Below, piece after piece: positions 34,521-42,759 of a stretch of 64,000 bases of DNA. A model generated the notes under the pieces. The model saw nothing but the letters and a program-made list of their open reading frames with translations. It was not told where the DNA came from and did not search any database. This DNA is from CAVPHV01 sp963821095 (lineage in GTDB: Bacteria > Actinomycetota > Acidimicrobiia > Spongiisociales > UBA5794): positions 186,001 to 250,000 of the forward strand of contig CAWGCJ010000022.1 in the NCBI GenBank assembly GCA_963821095.1, read 5' to 3'. The position numbers and the translations under genes were made by a program. Positions within the stretch are counted from its first letter, which is position 1. Each line of letters opens with the position of its first letter.

Positions 34521-35638
34521 GTACCCGGCGCTTCGTCGTCGAGCCCCGCGGCCTGGCCTCGCCGTGGCTGAAGCTGTTGGTACCCATCGGCTCGGTCTTT
34601 GCTGCCCTCGTCGTCGGCGCCATCTTCCTGGCGCTCACCGGTGAGAACCCGTTCAGTGTCTACGGCCACATGGTCGATGCTGCGTTCGGGACCTCCAGAA
34701 GCATTGCCGAGACGCTGCTCACCGCCACTCCGCTGATCCTGACCGGTGTTGCCGCTGCGATCGCGTTCAAGATGCTCGTGTGGAACATCGGTGGTGAGGG
34801 TCAGTTCATCTTTGGGGCAATCTTTGCCTCCGGCCTGGCCATCTGGCTCGGCGAGGGAACCCCGGCCTATGTCGCCCTGCCGTTGGTCATCATCGCCGGT
34901 GGCGTCGGGGGGGCCTTCTGGGCGTCCATCTCGGCGGTGCCACGCGTGTATCTGGGGACCAACGAGATCATCACGACGTTGATGCTCAACTTCATCGCGC
35001 TCAACTTCATGAACTACCTCATCTTTGGGAGCAACAGTCCGTGGCGCGACCCCGAGGTCGCCACGTTCCCCGAGGGGCGGCCCATTCCGGACTCCTCCCT
35101 CATCCCCGAGTTCTTCGAGCGGCTTGACTTTGGAATCTTCGTCGCCATCGCCCTGGCCATCTTTGCGTGGTACTTGCTCGGCAAGACCAGGTGGGGCTTC
35201 CAGGTCAGGATCGTTGGGGATTCTGCCGACACGGCCCGCTACGCAGGTATCAGAGTCCCCAGCAAGATCCTCGGCGTCTTCCTGCTGTCCGGCGCCGCTG
35301 CAGGCTTTGCCGGAGGCTTGTTCGTGGCGGGGCCGGTTGGAGCGCTCGACCCACGATCGCTGGCTCTTGGGCTCGGTTTCACCGGGATCATCGTGGCGGC
35401 GTTGGCTCGACTCAACCCGCTGGCCATCATTCCGGTAGCGGTCCTGATGGGTGCGCTCATCAATGCAGGGCCGTCACTGCAGTCGATCGGAGTGCCGACG
35501 GCCACAGTGACGATGCTCCAGGGCGCCATCCTGATCTTTGCCGTGGCGGGGGAGTTTGTGATCCAGAACCGGATCCGTCGTCCCGAGAAGGCTCCAAAGA
35601 CCGCGTCATCATCCGGGGAGGAGGCGAGTCCGGCGTGA
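34517..35638 (+). CDS. ABC importer permease 1 (YufP/BPL_imp_BxC-type)
   Basis: 373 aa, about nine hydrophobic segments, with the signature loop IAFKMLVWNIGGEGQF and RVYLGTNEIITTLMLNF. Start is TTG 34517, overlapping the ATPase stop by four bases. It is longer than the second permease because of an N-terminal extension. It forms the membrane channel with its downstream partner. Confidence 0.9.
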   Translation: MSTRRFVVEPRGLASPWLKLLVPIGSVFAALVVGAIFLALTGENPFSVYGHMVDAAFGTSRSIAETLLTATPLILTGVAAAIAFKMLVWNIGGEGQFIFGAIFASGLAIWLGEGTPAYVALPLVIIAGGVGGAFWASISAVPRVYLGTNEIITTLMLNFIALNFMNYLIFGSNSPWRDPEVATFPEGRPIPDSSLIPEFFERLDFGIFVAIALAIFAWYLLGKTRWGFQVRIVGDSADTARYAGIRVPSKILGVFLLSGAAAGFAGGLFVAGPVGALDPRSLALGLGFTGIIVAALARLNPLAIIPVAVLMGALINAGPSLQSIGVPTATVTMLQGAILIFAVAGEFVIQNRIRRPEKAPKTASSSGEEASPA

Positions 35639-36589
35639 ATGACACCTGGGTAGTTGAACTCGCCTTCGCTGCGATGATTCTCGGTACGCCACTGATCTTC
35701 GCCACCATCGGCGAGATCATGACGGAACGCTCCGGCATCCTCAACCTCGGTGTTCAGGGCATGATGCTGGTTGGAGCCGTCTCAGCCTTCTGGGCGACGT
35801 ACAACACCGAGAACCTCTTGCTGGGCCTGGTCGCCGGCATCGTCGCCGGTGCTGGGTTGTCCGCAATCCACGCCTTCACGTCGGTGACCCTGCGCGTCAA
35901 CCAGATCGTCTCTGGTTTGGCGTTGACGATCTTTGGTACCGGGTTGGCCAGCTTCCTCGGACAAGCCGGGAGTGAGCCGCTGGTTGGGAATCCTTCGCCG
36001 ATCGTGTTCGAACCGCTCTTCAGTGGAAGCATCACAGAGTGGCCGATCGTGGGGCCGCTGCTGTTCGGCCACGACCTCATGGTCTATGTGGCGTGGGTCG
36101 TCGCCGGTTTCGCCAGCTACTACCTGTTCCACACGAAGATGGGGCTGGCGCTGCGGGCGGTCGGGGAAGACCCAGCGAGCGCTGAAGCGGCCGGCATCAA
36201 CGTGTCCGCAGTGCGGTACGCCTACGTCATGGTTGGTGGCGCCCTTGCCGGCGTGGGTGGCGCCTACTACTCACTGAAGATCGTGCCGACCTGGCAGGAT
36301 GACCCGATCGGTGAGGCGGGGTGGATCGCGATCGCCCTCGTCATCCTGGCGAGCTGGCGGCCCTGGCGAGCGGTGTTTGCCGCCTACCTGTTTGGTGCCG
36401 CCGAGCGGGTCCAGTTCACCCTCCAGACCCTTGGCGAACCGTGGAGCAACATCCCGTCAACGCTGCTGGCGATGACCCCGTTTGTTCTCGCCATCATCGC
36501 CATGATCGTGCTCACCAGCGGCAAACGGGCCAGATTCCTCGGCGCTGCCCGCCGCGCTCGGCATCCCCTACTTCCGCGAAGAACGGTAG
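35635..36589 (+). CDS. ABC importer permease 2 (YufQ-type), one inserted base near the end
   Basis: GTG 35635 overlaps the first permease by four bases. It has about eight membrane helices with the family motif TERSGILNLGVQGMMLVGA and LRVNQIVSGLALTIFG. At about 36541-36548 one extra base takes the frame into low-complexity sequence that would run on to 36903. The other frame gives the conserved ending GAPAALGIPYFREER with TAG at 36587-36589. Repaired length is 317 aa. A strong terminator follows at 36625. This completes the four-gene importer. Confidence 0.87.
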
Positions 36590-36624
36590 AGCGTGTCGGC
36601 GCCGGCAGGCCGCCGACGAGAGGT

Positions 36625-36653
36625 TCGGCCCGAACAGGTTCGGGCCGAGTTTT
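36625..36653 (+). terminator. Rho-independent terminator after the nucleoside importer operon
   Basis: TCGGCCCGAA and TTCGGGCCGA form a perfect 10-bp stem with a CAGG loop, followed by G and TTTT. It lies 36 bases after the repaired permease stop, which supports that stop position. Confidence 0.8.
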
Positions 36654-36746
36654 CCTCGCGGCCCCCTGGGCGGCTGATCCGTGTTTTGCGGCCCTTCGGC
36701 CGCTCTCATTGCGGGATGGCACCGTCGAGGCCGCTGCGATCCCAGA

Positions 36747-36766
36747 CGGCGGGACAAAGCCCGCCG
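36747..36766 (-). terminator. Hairpin beyond the 3' end of the YgfK-like gene
   Basis: CGGCGGG-ACAAAG-CCCGCCG, a perfect 7-bp stem about 100 bases past the minus-strand stop. Another, GCGGCC-CTTC-GGCCGC, lies just beyond at about 36695. Neither has a long T-run. Confidence 0.4.
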
Positions 36767-36867
36767 AAGAGGTTTCGCTGCCTGTTTTGTTGCTTCTTCG
36801 TGGCCTCCCGCGGCGGGAGACAGAGAGGCAGCGCTCGCTGGATCGTTCTGGTCTCAGCTGGTCTCGG

Positions 36868-38634
36868 TCAACGGGACGGGGAGGCCGCGGTCTTTGTCGT
36901 TGAGCATTCGGTCAGACGGGGGAGTTCGGTTTCCCAGCCCGGCTTGGCTTCGACGGCGACGCCGTCCGCCTCGGGGGTCAGCATGAAGGCTTGGCCATCG
37001 GCTAGGTCGAATCGGCTCTCGGTCAGATAGAGCTTGGGTTTGACCTTCGCCGGGTCGCCGGTCTCGGGGCAGAAGACCATGCAGTTACCGCACTCGTTGC
37101 AGAGCTCGGCGAGGACGAAGTACTGCTGGCGCCCGCTGATGTCGGCGTCTGCGGGGGTGGGGAGTCGGAAGAAGGCGTCGTTGGGGCAGACGGTGACGCA
37201 GAAGTTGCAGGCGACGCAGCCCCACATCTCAAGGTCGTGGTCGACCTTGCGGGGCAGGTCCTCATGGGCGTACAGGTCGTACTCGGACTTGCGGTCTCCG
37301 GAGACACTCTCGGTCATGTGAGCTTCGGCAGGGCCGCGGAAGCCCGCTGCCGTCGCCTCTTCCCACCTGTGACGATGCCATTCGCCGAGGTTGGCGGCGC
37401 CGGCCGCGATCATGTCGCGCTCCAATTGGCGGATCATCGGCTCGAGCCGTCCGTAGCCTCCCGGCCGCAAGAGATCTGAGCACAGGGTCGCCGGGGCAAC
37501 GCCCATGCCGAGCGTGGCGCCGATGTTCTCCTTGGTCAGGCCGGCCGAGAAGCTGACTTGGACCGGACCATCGTGACCAGCGACCCGGAAGGTACCCGGC
37601 ATGGTGCTCAGGAGGTCGTCGAGCAGACAGGTGGCGAGCACGTGCAGCGGGGGGCCGGACATGTACATCGGGTCGTCTGGGAGGAAGTCCCGGTCGTTGT
37701 TGACGACCATGGTGTTGGTGAGCTTGACCCCAAACTTGCGGTCGTTGGCTGCCGCATATGTCTGGAGGTCTGAGATGAGGTCGACCGCTCGGCTGATCTC
37801 GAGGTCGTCGACAAACGAGAGGCGGTTCAGTCTGATGTGCTCGTAGGCGAGGTCCTGCTGGAGAACCTCGACTACTCGCCCAAAGCCGAGCAGCGTCGGG
37901 TTGAGCTTGGCGATGACGTCGAGTCCGTGACGATCCATCAGGTGCTTGACCATCGCCTCGATCTCATCCGGCGGGCAGCCGTGGAAAGTGGACAGCGTGA
38001 GCGTGTCCGAGATCGCCGTCGGGAAGTCGAAGTCGCGGAACTCGGCAAATGGCTCGGGGATGAGGGGGCGGAGCCGCTCGATCTCGGTGGTGGCGTCGCG
38101 CAGCGCGTCGATGAAGCCGCCAACCTTGTCGGTTTGGATCCCGGCAAGGTCGTAGCCGACCGACATGTCGAACAGGTGTGGTCCGGGATCATCACCGAGG
38201 TAGGGCCTGAGTGGCTCCCAGCGCCGCAGAATCTCGATCATCATCCACGCCTTGACATACTCCTCGAGTGACTCGTGCACCTTGAGTTCCTGGCTCCATT
38301 CGATGTTGAAGCCGATGGTCTCCATGTCGATGCAGGGGCGGGCGATGTCGAGGTCGTCAAGGACCTGCACCGTCTTGAGTTCGAAGACGCGGGCACCGGC
38401 AAGCCAACCCAGCACGATGTTCTGCGCCATCTGGCTGTGCGGACCAGCCGCTGGGCCAACCGGGGTAGCTGCCGGCCGGCCCAGGAAGTCCATGGACAGG
38501 TCAACACCGTCGGCCTTCTTCCAGAACCGAGCTATGGGTAGGTCGAAGATGCGTTGCCGACTCTCCCATTCCCGGGCGACGCGGCCCAGCAATAGGTCGA
38601 GTGGGTATGGGGTCAGCGCTGGGGCCTGGGGCAT
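36868..38634 (-). CDS. YgfK-like iron-sulfur protein lacking an evident NAD(P)/FAD domain
   Basis: 588 aa. The N-terminal ~430 residues resemble the dihydroorotate-dehydrogenase-like half of E. coli YgfK (putative selenate reductase subunit): PVGPAAGPHSQMAQNIVLGW, ELKTVQVL, STFHGCPPDEIEAMV. The C-terminal part carries two ferredoxin-type motifs, CVACNFCVTVCP and CNECGNCMVFCP, and ends with the YgfK-like KPKLYLTESRF segment. The GltD-like FAD/NAD region that YgfK has in between is not present. ATG 38634 follows AGGAGA. It probably moves electrons for XdhD or a related purine reduction; a second YgfK-type protein is encoded at the window end. Confidence 0.78.
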   Translation of the reverse strand: MPQAPALTPYPLDLLLGRVAREWESRQRIFDLPIARFWKKADGVDLSMDFLGRPAATPVGPAAGPHSQMAQNIVLGWLAGARVFELKTVQVLDDLDIARPCIDMETIGFNIEWSQELKVHESLEEYVKAWMMIEILRRWEPLRPYLGDDPGPHLFDMSVGYDLAGIQTDKVGGFIDALRDATTEIERLRPLIPEPFAEFRDFDFPTAISDTLTLSTFHGCPPDEIEAMVKHLMDRHGLDVIAKLNPTLLGFGRVVEVLQQDLAYEHIRLNRLSFVDDLEISRAVDLISDLQTYAAANDRKFGVKLTNTMVVNNDRDFLPDDPMYMSGPPLHVLATCLLDDLLSTMPGTFRVAGHDGPVQVSFSAGLTKENIGATLGMGVAPATLCSDLLRPGGYGRLEPMIRQLERDMIAAGAANLGEWHRHRWEEATAAGFRGPAEAHMTESVSGDRKSEYDLYAHEDLPRKVDHDLEMWGCVACNFCVTVCPNDAFFRLPTPADADISGRQQYFVLAELCNECGNCMVFCPETGDPAKVKPKLYLTESRFDLADGQAFMLTPEADGVAVEAKPGWETELPRLTECSTTKTAASPSR

Positions 38635-38685
38635 GTGTGGTCTCCTCTCCACCTCAGAAACTACCCATCGGGAGGCAGCCGTGCT

Positions 38686-38735
38686 GTTCGTGCGTGGTCA
38701 GGGTGCGGAAAATCGCGTGTGAGTCACGCAAGGAC
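38686..38735. repeat. Dispersed palindromic repeat R1, copy B
   Basis: 50 nt beginning GTTCGTGCGTGG and ending CACGCAAGGAC. The right arm is less regular than in copy C, which lies 22 bases away. Confidence 0.6.
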
Positions 38736-38757
38736 AAAGGAGGGTGGCGGCGTTCCT

Positions 38758-38807
38758 GTTCGTGCGTGGTTGAGGTACCAGAAAGCGCGCCTCAGCCACG
38801 CACGAAC
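38758..38807. repeat. Dispersed palindromic repeat R1, copy C
   Basis: 50 nt: GTTCGTGCGTGG and CCACGCACGAAC are a perfect 12-base inverted pair, with TGAGG/CCTCA extending the stem. It lies between the ACT-domain gene and the YgfK-like gene and is the best-formed of the three copies. Confidence 0.7.
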
Positions 38808-38827
38808 GGGGAGAAAAGGGTCCTGGG

Positions 38828-39205
38828 TCAGTCTTCGGCGAGGATGGCGCGGACCTTGCCGAGGTCGTCGGCGCTGACAACAACCTGGTCGCCCATGGCC
38901 ATGTAGAGGGTGGTGAGCTTGGCGCCGCTGTCGGCCACCTGGCGGGCAAGCCTGGCGAGCCCGCCGGGCTGATTGTCGATGGGGGCGACGATCACCTCAT
39001 GCTGGTCGAGGGCGGCGAAACCGGCTTGGAGGAGAGCAGCCTTGCCGGCGGCAGCCTGCTCATCGGCAACCACGATCCGAACCACGCGGCCGCTGGTTGA
39101 GGGAAAGGTGCATGAAGCCTCGACGTTGACGCCGGCGGCGCCGAGGGTTTCCCAGATCTCGGCGGCAGCCCGATCGGCGGAGATGATGAATGTCATGTCT
39201 TGCAT
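38828..39205 (-). CDS. ACT-domain-like small protein
   Basis: 125 aa. Two beta-alpha-beta halves are visible: MTFIISADRAAAEIWETLGAAGVNVEA at the start and NQPGGLARLARQVADSGAKLTTLYM in the second half, the latter with the DNxPGxLA-like ligand motif of ACT domains. ACT domains bind amino acids or small effectors; no enzyme domain is attached. It ends the iolB transcript (gap of 12 bases), so it may modulate or sense a pathway metabolite. The ligand is unknown. Confidence 0.68.
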   Translation of the reverse strand: MQDMTFIISADRAAAEIWETLGAAGVNVEASCTFPSTSGRVVRIVVADEQAAAGKAALLQAGFAALDQHEVIVAPIDNQPGGLARLARQVADSGAKLTTLYMAMGDQVVVSADDLGKVRAILAED

Positions 39206-39217
39206 GAGTGAACCCTT

Positions 39218-40063
39218 TCAGGCTGTGGTGAGGGGGAGTCGGGGATCGGGGGGAAGAGCGTCGAGCATAGCCCGCGCCCAGTGATGGTCGGGATCGTCGG
39301 TGAACTTCCAAACCCGCTCTTCGGCCGGTCCCGCCATTACGTTCAGGAAGTACATGTGATGACCGGGGGTTGGCGCCGAAGGGCCGTGGTAACCACGCGG
39401 CACCAGGTACACATCGCCGTCGCGGACGGTCACGGTGTCGTTGATGATCCCGTCGGTGGTGTAGCAGGAGAAGAAACCGGTCCCGGCATCACCGCTGATC
39501 TTGAAGTAGTAGATCTCCTCGAGTTCCACCTCGTCATCGGTGAATTCGTCGTGCTTGTGCGGCGGGTACGACGACCAGCCACCCTCGGGGGTGATGACTT
39601 CGACGGCAATCAGTCGGTCTGCTTCGAAGACGTCCGCGCTGAGGAAGTTGTTGATCTGGCGGGTACCGATGCCGCCTCCCCGTACCTCGACCGGAATCTC
39701 GGCAGCACGAACGACATAGGGGTCGATGTGGCGGCGGGCCTTGGCGGTACACAACGCGATCCCGCCCGACCCGGTGATGCGTGCTTCGGTGTCGATGGGA
39801 AGGTAGGCGAATCCGGCGATCCCCTCGAATACGCCGGCGCGCCCATCGATGTCGAAGCTGCGGTGGTCGACCTCAACCCGGCATGAACCGCTGAGGGGAA
39901 GTACTGCCATTTCTGTGTCGCCGGTGGAGATGACCCTCGACTCGCCGTCGCTCAGCGTCATCACCATCAGGCCGCTGTAGGCCCAACCGGCAGATGCGGC
40001 GGTGATCACCAGATCGGAGTCGGCTGACTTCCCGGCGGCGCGGGGGAGGAACAACTGCTGCAT
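39218..40063 (-). CDS. iolB: 5-deoxy-glucuronate isomerase
   Basis: 281 aa. IolB opens 5-deoxy-D-glucuronate to 2-deoxy-5-keto-D-gluconate in inositol breakdown. Family segments: WAYSGLMVMTLSDGES near the N-terminus, SSYPPHKHDEF (metal-ligand His region), ELEEIYYFKIS, and GYHGPSAPTPGHHMYFLNVMAGP at the end. ATG 40063 follows GAGG; an in-frame ATG 13 codons upstream lies inside the operator and is rejected. The operator TGGAACGTTCCA at 40084-40095 sits just upstream, so the gene is in the LacI regulon. No IolC kinase to use its product is visible in the window. Confidence 0.93.
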   Translation of the reverse strand: MQQLFLPRAAGKSADSDLVITAASAGWAYSGLMVMTLSDGESRVISTGDTEMAVLPLSGSCRVEVDHRSFDIDGRAGVFEGIAGFAYLPIDTEARITGSGGIALCTAKARRHIDPYVVRAAEIPVEVRGGGIGTRQINNFLSADVFEADRLIAVEVITPEGGWSSYPPHKHDEFTDDEVELEEIYYFKISGDAGTGFFSCYTTDGIINDTVTVRDGDVYLVPRGYHGPSAPTPGHHMYFLNVMAGPAEERVWKFTDDPDHHWARAMLDALPPDPRLPLTTA

Positions 40064-40083
40064 ATTGGCCTCGCGGTCGAGTT

Positions 40084-40095
40084 TGGAACGTTCCA
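40084..40095. promoter_or_regulatory. LacI-type operator before iolB (site 1)
   Basis: TGGAACGTTCCA, a perfect 12-bp palindrome centred on CG, flanked by TT and CAA. It lies 21 bases upstream of the iolB ATG. Confidence 0.8.
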
Positions 40096-40197
40096 CAATC
40101 AAGTTACCCGTGTCGATCGTCCGGTGTCAACCAACGCCCTCGGCTCCATTGCGGCGTTGGTGTATCGTCGGCGGCGGACTGCGGCCGGGAATGGGTG

Positions 40198-40758
40198 ATG
40201 CGACGAACCAGGATCGGGGTGCTGGCAGGTGCGATGCTGCTGGTGGCGGCATGTGCATTCGCGGCGGGAGACGACTCCGGCGCGCTGACGATGGGAGAGA
40301 GCGTCGCATCCAACTTGGCAGCCCTGGCCCAGGAGACCTTCGAAGAGTTCGCAGTTGCGGCACCTGCTGCCGCGGCCTGTATGGGGGACGTCCGCCTCGA
40401 AGCCTCTCGTCGGCTCGACGACTTGGCGCGGTACGACCAGGGCACCGCCACCATCGAGGTCCGTGTGCCCGCCAACGCGGCCAGTCTCGAGGGCTCGCTG
40501 ATTCACGAGCTGGCTCACCACCTCGAGGTGTCGTGTCCGTCCCATGCCGAGTTCCGCCCTGCGTTCCTTGCTGCCCAGGGGCATCCGGCGAACACCCCAT
40601 GGTTCGCCGACGTCGCTTGGGAGCAGAAGCCGTCCGAGCAGTTTGCCGAGGCGGTGGTCGTCGCCACCCTCTCCAATCGACGTCGCAACCAGCTCAGGAT
40701 CCAGCTCACTCCGGACGCCTTGACCGTCGTGCGTGACTGGCTCCAGGCCGAAGCCTGA
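40198..40758 (+). CDS. Lipoprotein with a zinc-metalloprotease motif
   Basis: 186 aa. The N-terminal signal peptide ends in lipobox VAAC (LLVAACAF). The core has SLIHELAHHLEV, an HExxH zinc-peptidase motif, followed ~40 residues on by SEQFAEAVVV, whose Glu could be the third ligand. It is small for a peptidase and may be a minimal gluzincin-like domain on the cell surface. ATG 40198 is used; GTG 40195 is immediately upstream. It lies between iolB and the sugar importer but points the other way, and need not be part of the inositol pathway. Confidence 0.6.
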   Translation: MRRTRIGVLAGAMLLVAACAFAAGDDSGALTMGESVASNLAALAQETFEEFAVAAPAAAACMGDVRLEASRRLDDLARYDQGTATIEVRVPANAASLEGSLIHELAHHLEVSCPSHAEFRPAFLAAQGHPANTPWFADVAWEQKPSEQFAEAVVVATLSNRRRNQLRIQLTPDALTVVRDWLQAEA

Positions 40759-40782
40759 AGCCAATCGCCAAGGCCGATCAGT

Positions 40783-41598
40783 TCACGCGTCGTCCGACGA
40801 GGACTCCTGGGTTGCCGTCTCGAGTTCGTGGGTGAGCACCTCGAGATCCGCCCCGCCGGCCATCATCTGGACGAGTTCGTCGAGCGTGATCTGGTCTTTG
40901 GAGTAGTCGCCGTAGATTTGCCCCCGGCGCAGAATGACGAAGTGGTCGCCAACCGGATAGGCGTGGTGCGGGTTGTGAGTGATCAGGATGACCCCAATGC
41001 CCCGCTGCTTGGCCTGGACCACGTACTTGAGTACCACACCGGCCTGTTTCACCCCGAGCGCTGCGGTCGGCTCATCGAGGATCAGCACCTCCGCGCCAAA
41101 GTAGACGGCGCGGGCAATGGCGACGGATTGGCGTTCACCACCGGAGAGGGTGCCCACCGGCTGATCGGGATCACGCAGGTCGATGCCCATCTTGGCCATC
41201 TCTTCGCTGGTCGTCTTCTTGGCGAAGTCGACGTCGAACATCTTGAACGGTCCGGTGCCCTTGGTGGGTTCCGAGCCGAGGAAGAAGTTCCTCCAGATCG
41301 ACATCAGCGGGATCATGGCGAGGTCCTGATACACCGTGGCGATCCCAAGTTCGAGGGCGTCGCGGGGCGAGTCGAAGTGCATTTGGTCGCCCTTGAAGAA
41401 GTACTCGCCTGAGGTCGGCTTGTAAACACCGGAGAGCACCTTGATCAGGGTGGACTTGCCGGCACCGTTGTCGCCGAGCAAGCAGGTGACCTCGCCGGCC
41501 CGTACGAAGGCCGACACGTCTTCGAGCGCGATGACGCCTCCAAAATACTTCGAAATGTTCCGAACCTCGAGGAGCGAACTCTTGGCTTCCGTGGTCAT
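40783..41598 (-). CDS. Sugar ABC importer ATPase, single-domain (FrcA-like)
   Basis: 271 aa with one ABC domain: Walker A GDNGAGKST, VYQDLAMIP, signature LSGGERQSVAIARAV, Walker B LILDEPTAALG, H-loop ITHNPHHA. Unlike RbsA or MglA it has only one nucleotide domain, as in FrcA-type sugar importers. ATG 41598 follows GAGGAGG. It is the last gene of the binding-protein/permease/ATPase operon that starts at the divergent iolG promoter region. Confidence 0.92.
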   Translation of the reverse strand: MTTEAKSSLLEVRNISKYFGGVIALEDVSAFVRAGEVTCLLGDNGAGKSTLIKVLSGVYKPTSGEYFFKGDQMHFDSPRDALELGIATVYQDLAMIPLMSIWRNFFLGSEPTKGTGPFKMFDVDFAKKTTSEEMAKMGIDLRDPDQPVGTLSGGERQSVAIARAVYFGAEVLILDEPTAALGVKQAGVVLKYVVQAKQRGIGVILITHNPHHAYPVGDHFVILRRGQIYGDYSKDQITLDELVQMMAGGADLEVLTHELETATQESSSDDA

Positions 41599-41602
41599 AA
41601 CG

Positions 41603-42676
41603 TCACCTCCTCGCGGCGCGTTGCCGGACATAGTTGTTGAACACGACTGCTACGACGAGCAGGCCACCGACGAAGACGCGGAACCAATCGGCATCGACGC
41701 CCCAGATGATGACGCCCTGCTGCAGCGTGGCGAAGGCCAATGCGCCGAAGAAGGCTCCGACCGCCGACCCGTAGCCTCCGGTCAGCAGCGTTCCACCGAC
41801 AACCACTGCGATGATGGCGTTGAATTCCTGCAGGGTGCCGCGCAGCGAGTCCGATCCGGTGAACTGGACCGCCTGGATCAGCGCCACCAGGAACGCCGCA
41901 AACGCAGTGCCCATGAAGAGCAGGATCTTGACCCGTCGAGTCGGGACCCCGACGTTGCGGGCGGCGTCCTCGGCGCCTCCGGTGCCGAAGATCCAGTTGC
42001 CCCACTCGGTTCGGCTCAACAGCCACGTGGCCAGAATCGCCAAGCCGATCCACCACAGGATGGCGATATCGAAGCTGGCCCCGAAGAGGTTGATCTCCGT
42101 AGCAAAGAGGGTGTCGAAGAAGCCGAAGCCGTCGACTTCATCGAGGTTGCCGAGCTGTGTGCGATTGGTCAGCTGGCGGGGGATGGCGATGGCCAGACCA
42201 CGCAGGATGAACAGCGTTCCCAGGGTGATGATGAAGGAGGGTAACTTCGTGGCCACCACCAGTGCCCCGTTGCCCATGCCGATCAGCAGGGCAAGCACCA
42301 GGGCGACCAGGACGGCGATCCACAGCGGCCAGCCAAACCCCCCAGCTGAAGCGGGGGTGGCGCCGACCATGATCGCCATTCCGGAGAACCCGAGTATCGA
42401 GCCGACCGAGAGGTCGAACTCGCCGCCGATCATCAATAGGCAGACGGCGATCGCCAGGATGCCGAGTGGAGCGGCGCGGTTCAGGATCGCCGCCGTCACA
42501 TCCATGCTCACGAAGCTGTTGCCGCCGGCGACGATCGCAAAAAAGACCCAGAGAATGACCGTGATGATGATTGCCCCGGTGCCCGGCATCACCAGCAGCC
42601 GCTGGATGGGCCCAATCTCCCTGACCCGTTCGTCCGTTGTCGTCGGTGTCTCAGCCTTGGGTGCTTCCGTCGTCAC
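41603..42676 (-). CDS. Sugar ABC importer permease (RbsC family)
   Basis: 357 aa with about ten membrane helices, including NRAAPLGILAIAVCLLMIGGEFDLSVGSI and GNGALVVATKLPSFIITLGT, the RbsC/FrcC signature regions. Start is GTG 42676 behind GGAGGAGGA. It builds the channel for the upstream binding protein. Inositol or a related cyclitol is the likely substrate, from the regulon it belongs to. Confidence 0.92.
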   Translation of the reverse strand: MTTEAPKAETPTTTDERVREIGPIQRLLVMPGTGAIIITVILWVFFAIVAGGNSFVSMDVTAAILNRAAPLGILAIAVCLLMIGGEFDLSVGSILGFSGMAIMVGATPASAGGFGWPLWIAVLVALVLALLIGMGNGALVVATKLPSFIITLGTLFILRGLAIAIPRQLTNRTQLGNLDEVDGFGFFDTLFATEINLFGASFDIAILWWIGLAILATWLLSRTEWGNWIFGTGGAEDAARNVGVPTRRVKILLFMGTAFAAFLVALIQAVQFTGSDSLRGTLQEFNAIIAVVVGGTLLTGGYGSAVGAFFGALAFATLQQGVIIWGVDADWFRVFVGGLLVVAVVFNNYVRQRAARR

Positions 42677-42712
42677 ACGTGTCCTCCTCCCGTGCCGCCG
42701 CCTTCATAAGAG

Positions 42713-42750
42713 TTGGGGTGGGGCCTGCCCTGCGGCAGGCCCCACCCCAA
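42713..42750 (-). terminator. 17-bp perfect hairpin between binding protein and permease genes
   Basis: TTGGGGTGGGGCCTGCC pairs base for base with GGCAGGCCCCACCCCAA across CTGC. Placed after the binding-protein stop and before the permease, it probably protects or trims the mRNA so that binding protein is made in excess. Confidence 0.72.
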
Positions 42751-42759
42751 GTTGGCTAT

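Noticed and set aside
36590..36903. Extension of permease 2 to a stop at 36903
   Set aside because: The frame after 36545 is low complexity, crosses a strong terminator at 36625 and overlaps the YgfK-like gene; the +1 frame gives the conserved family ending and TAG at 36587.
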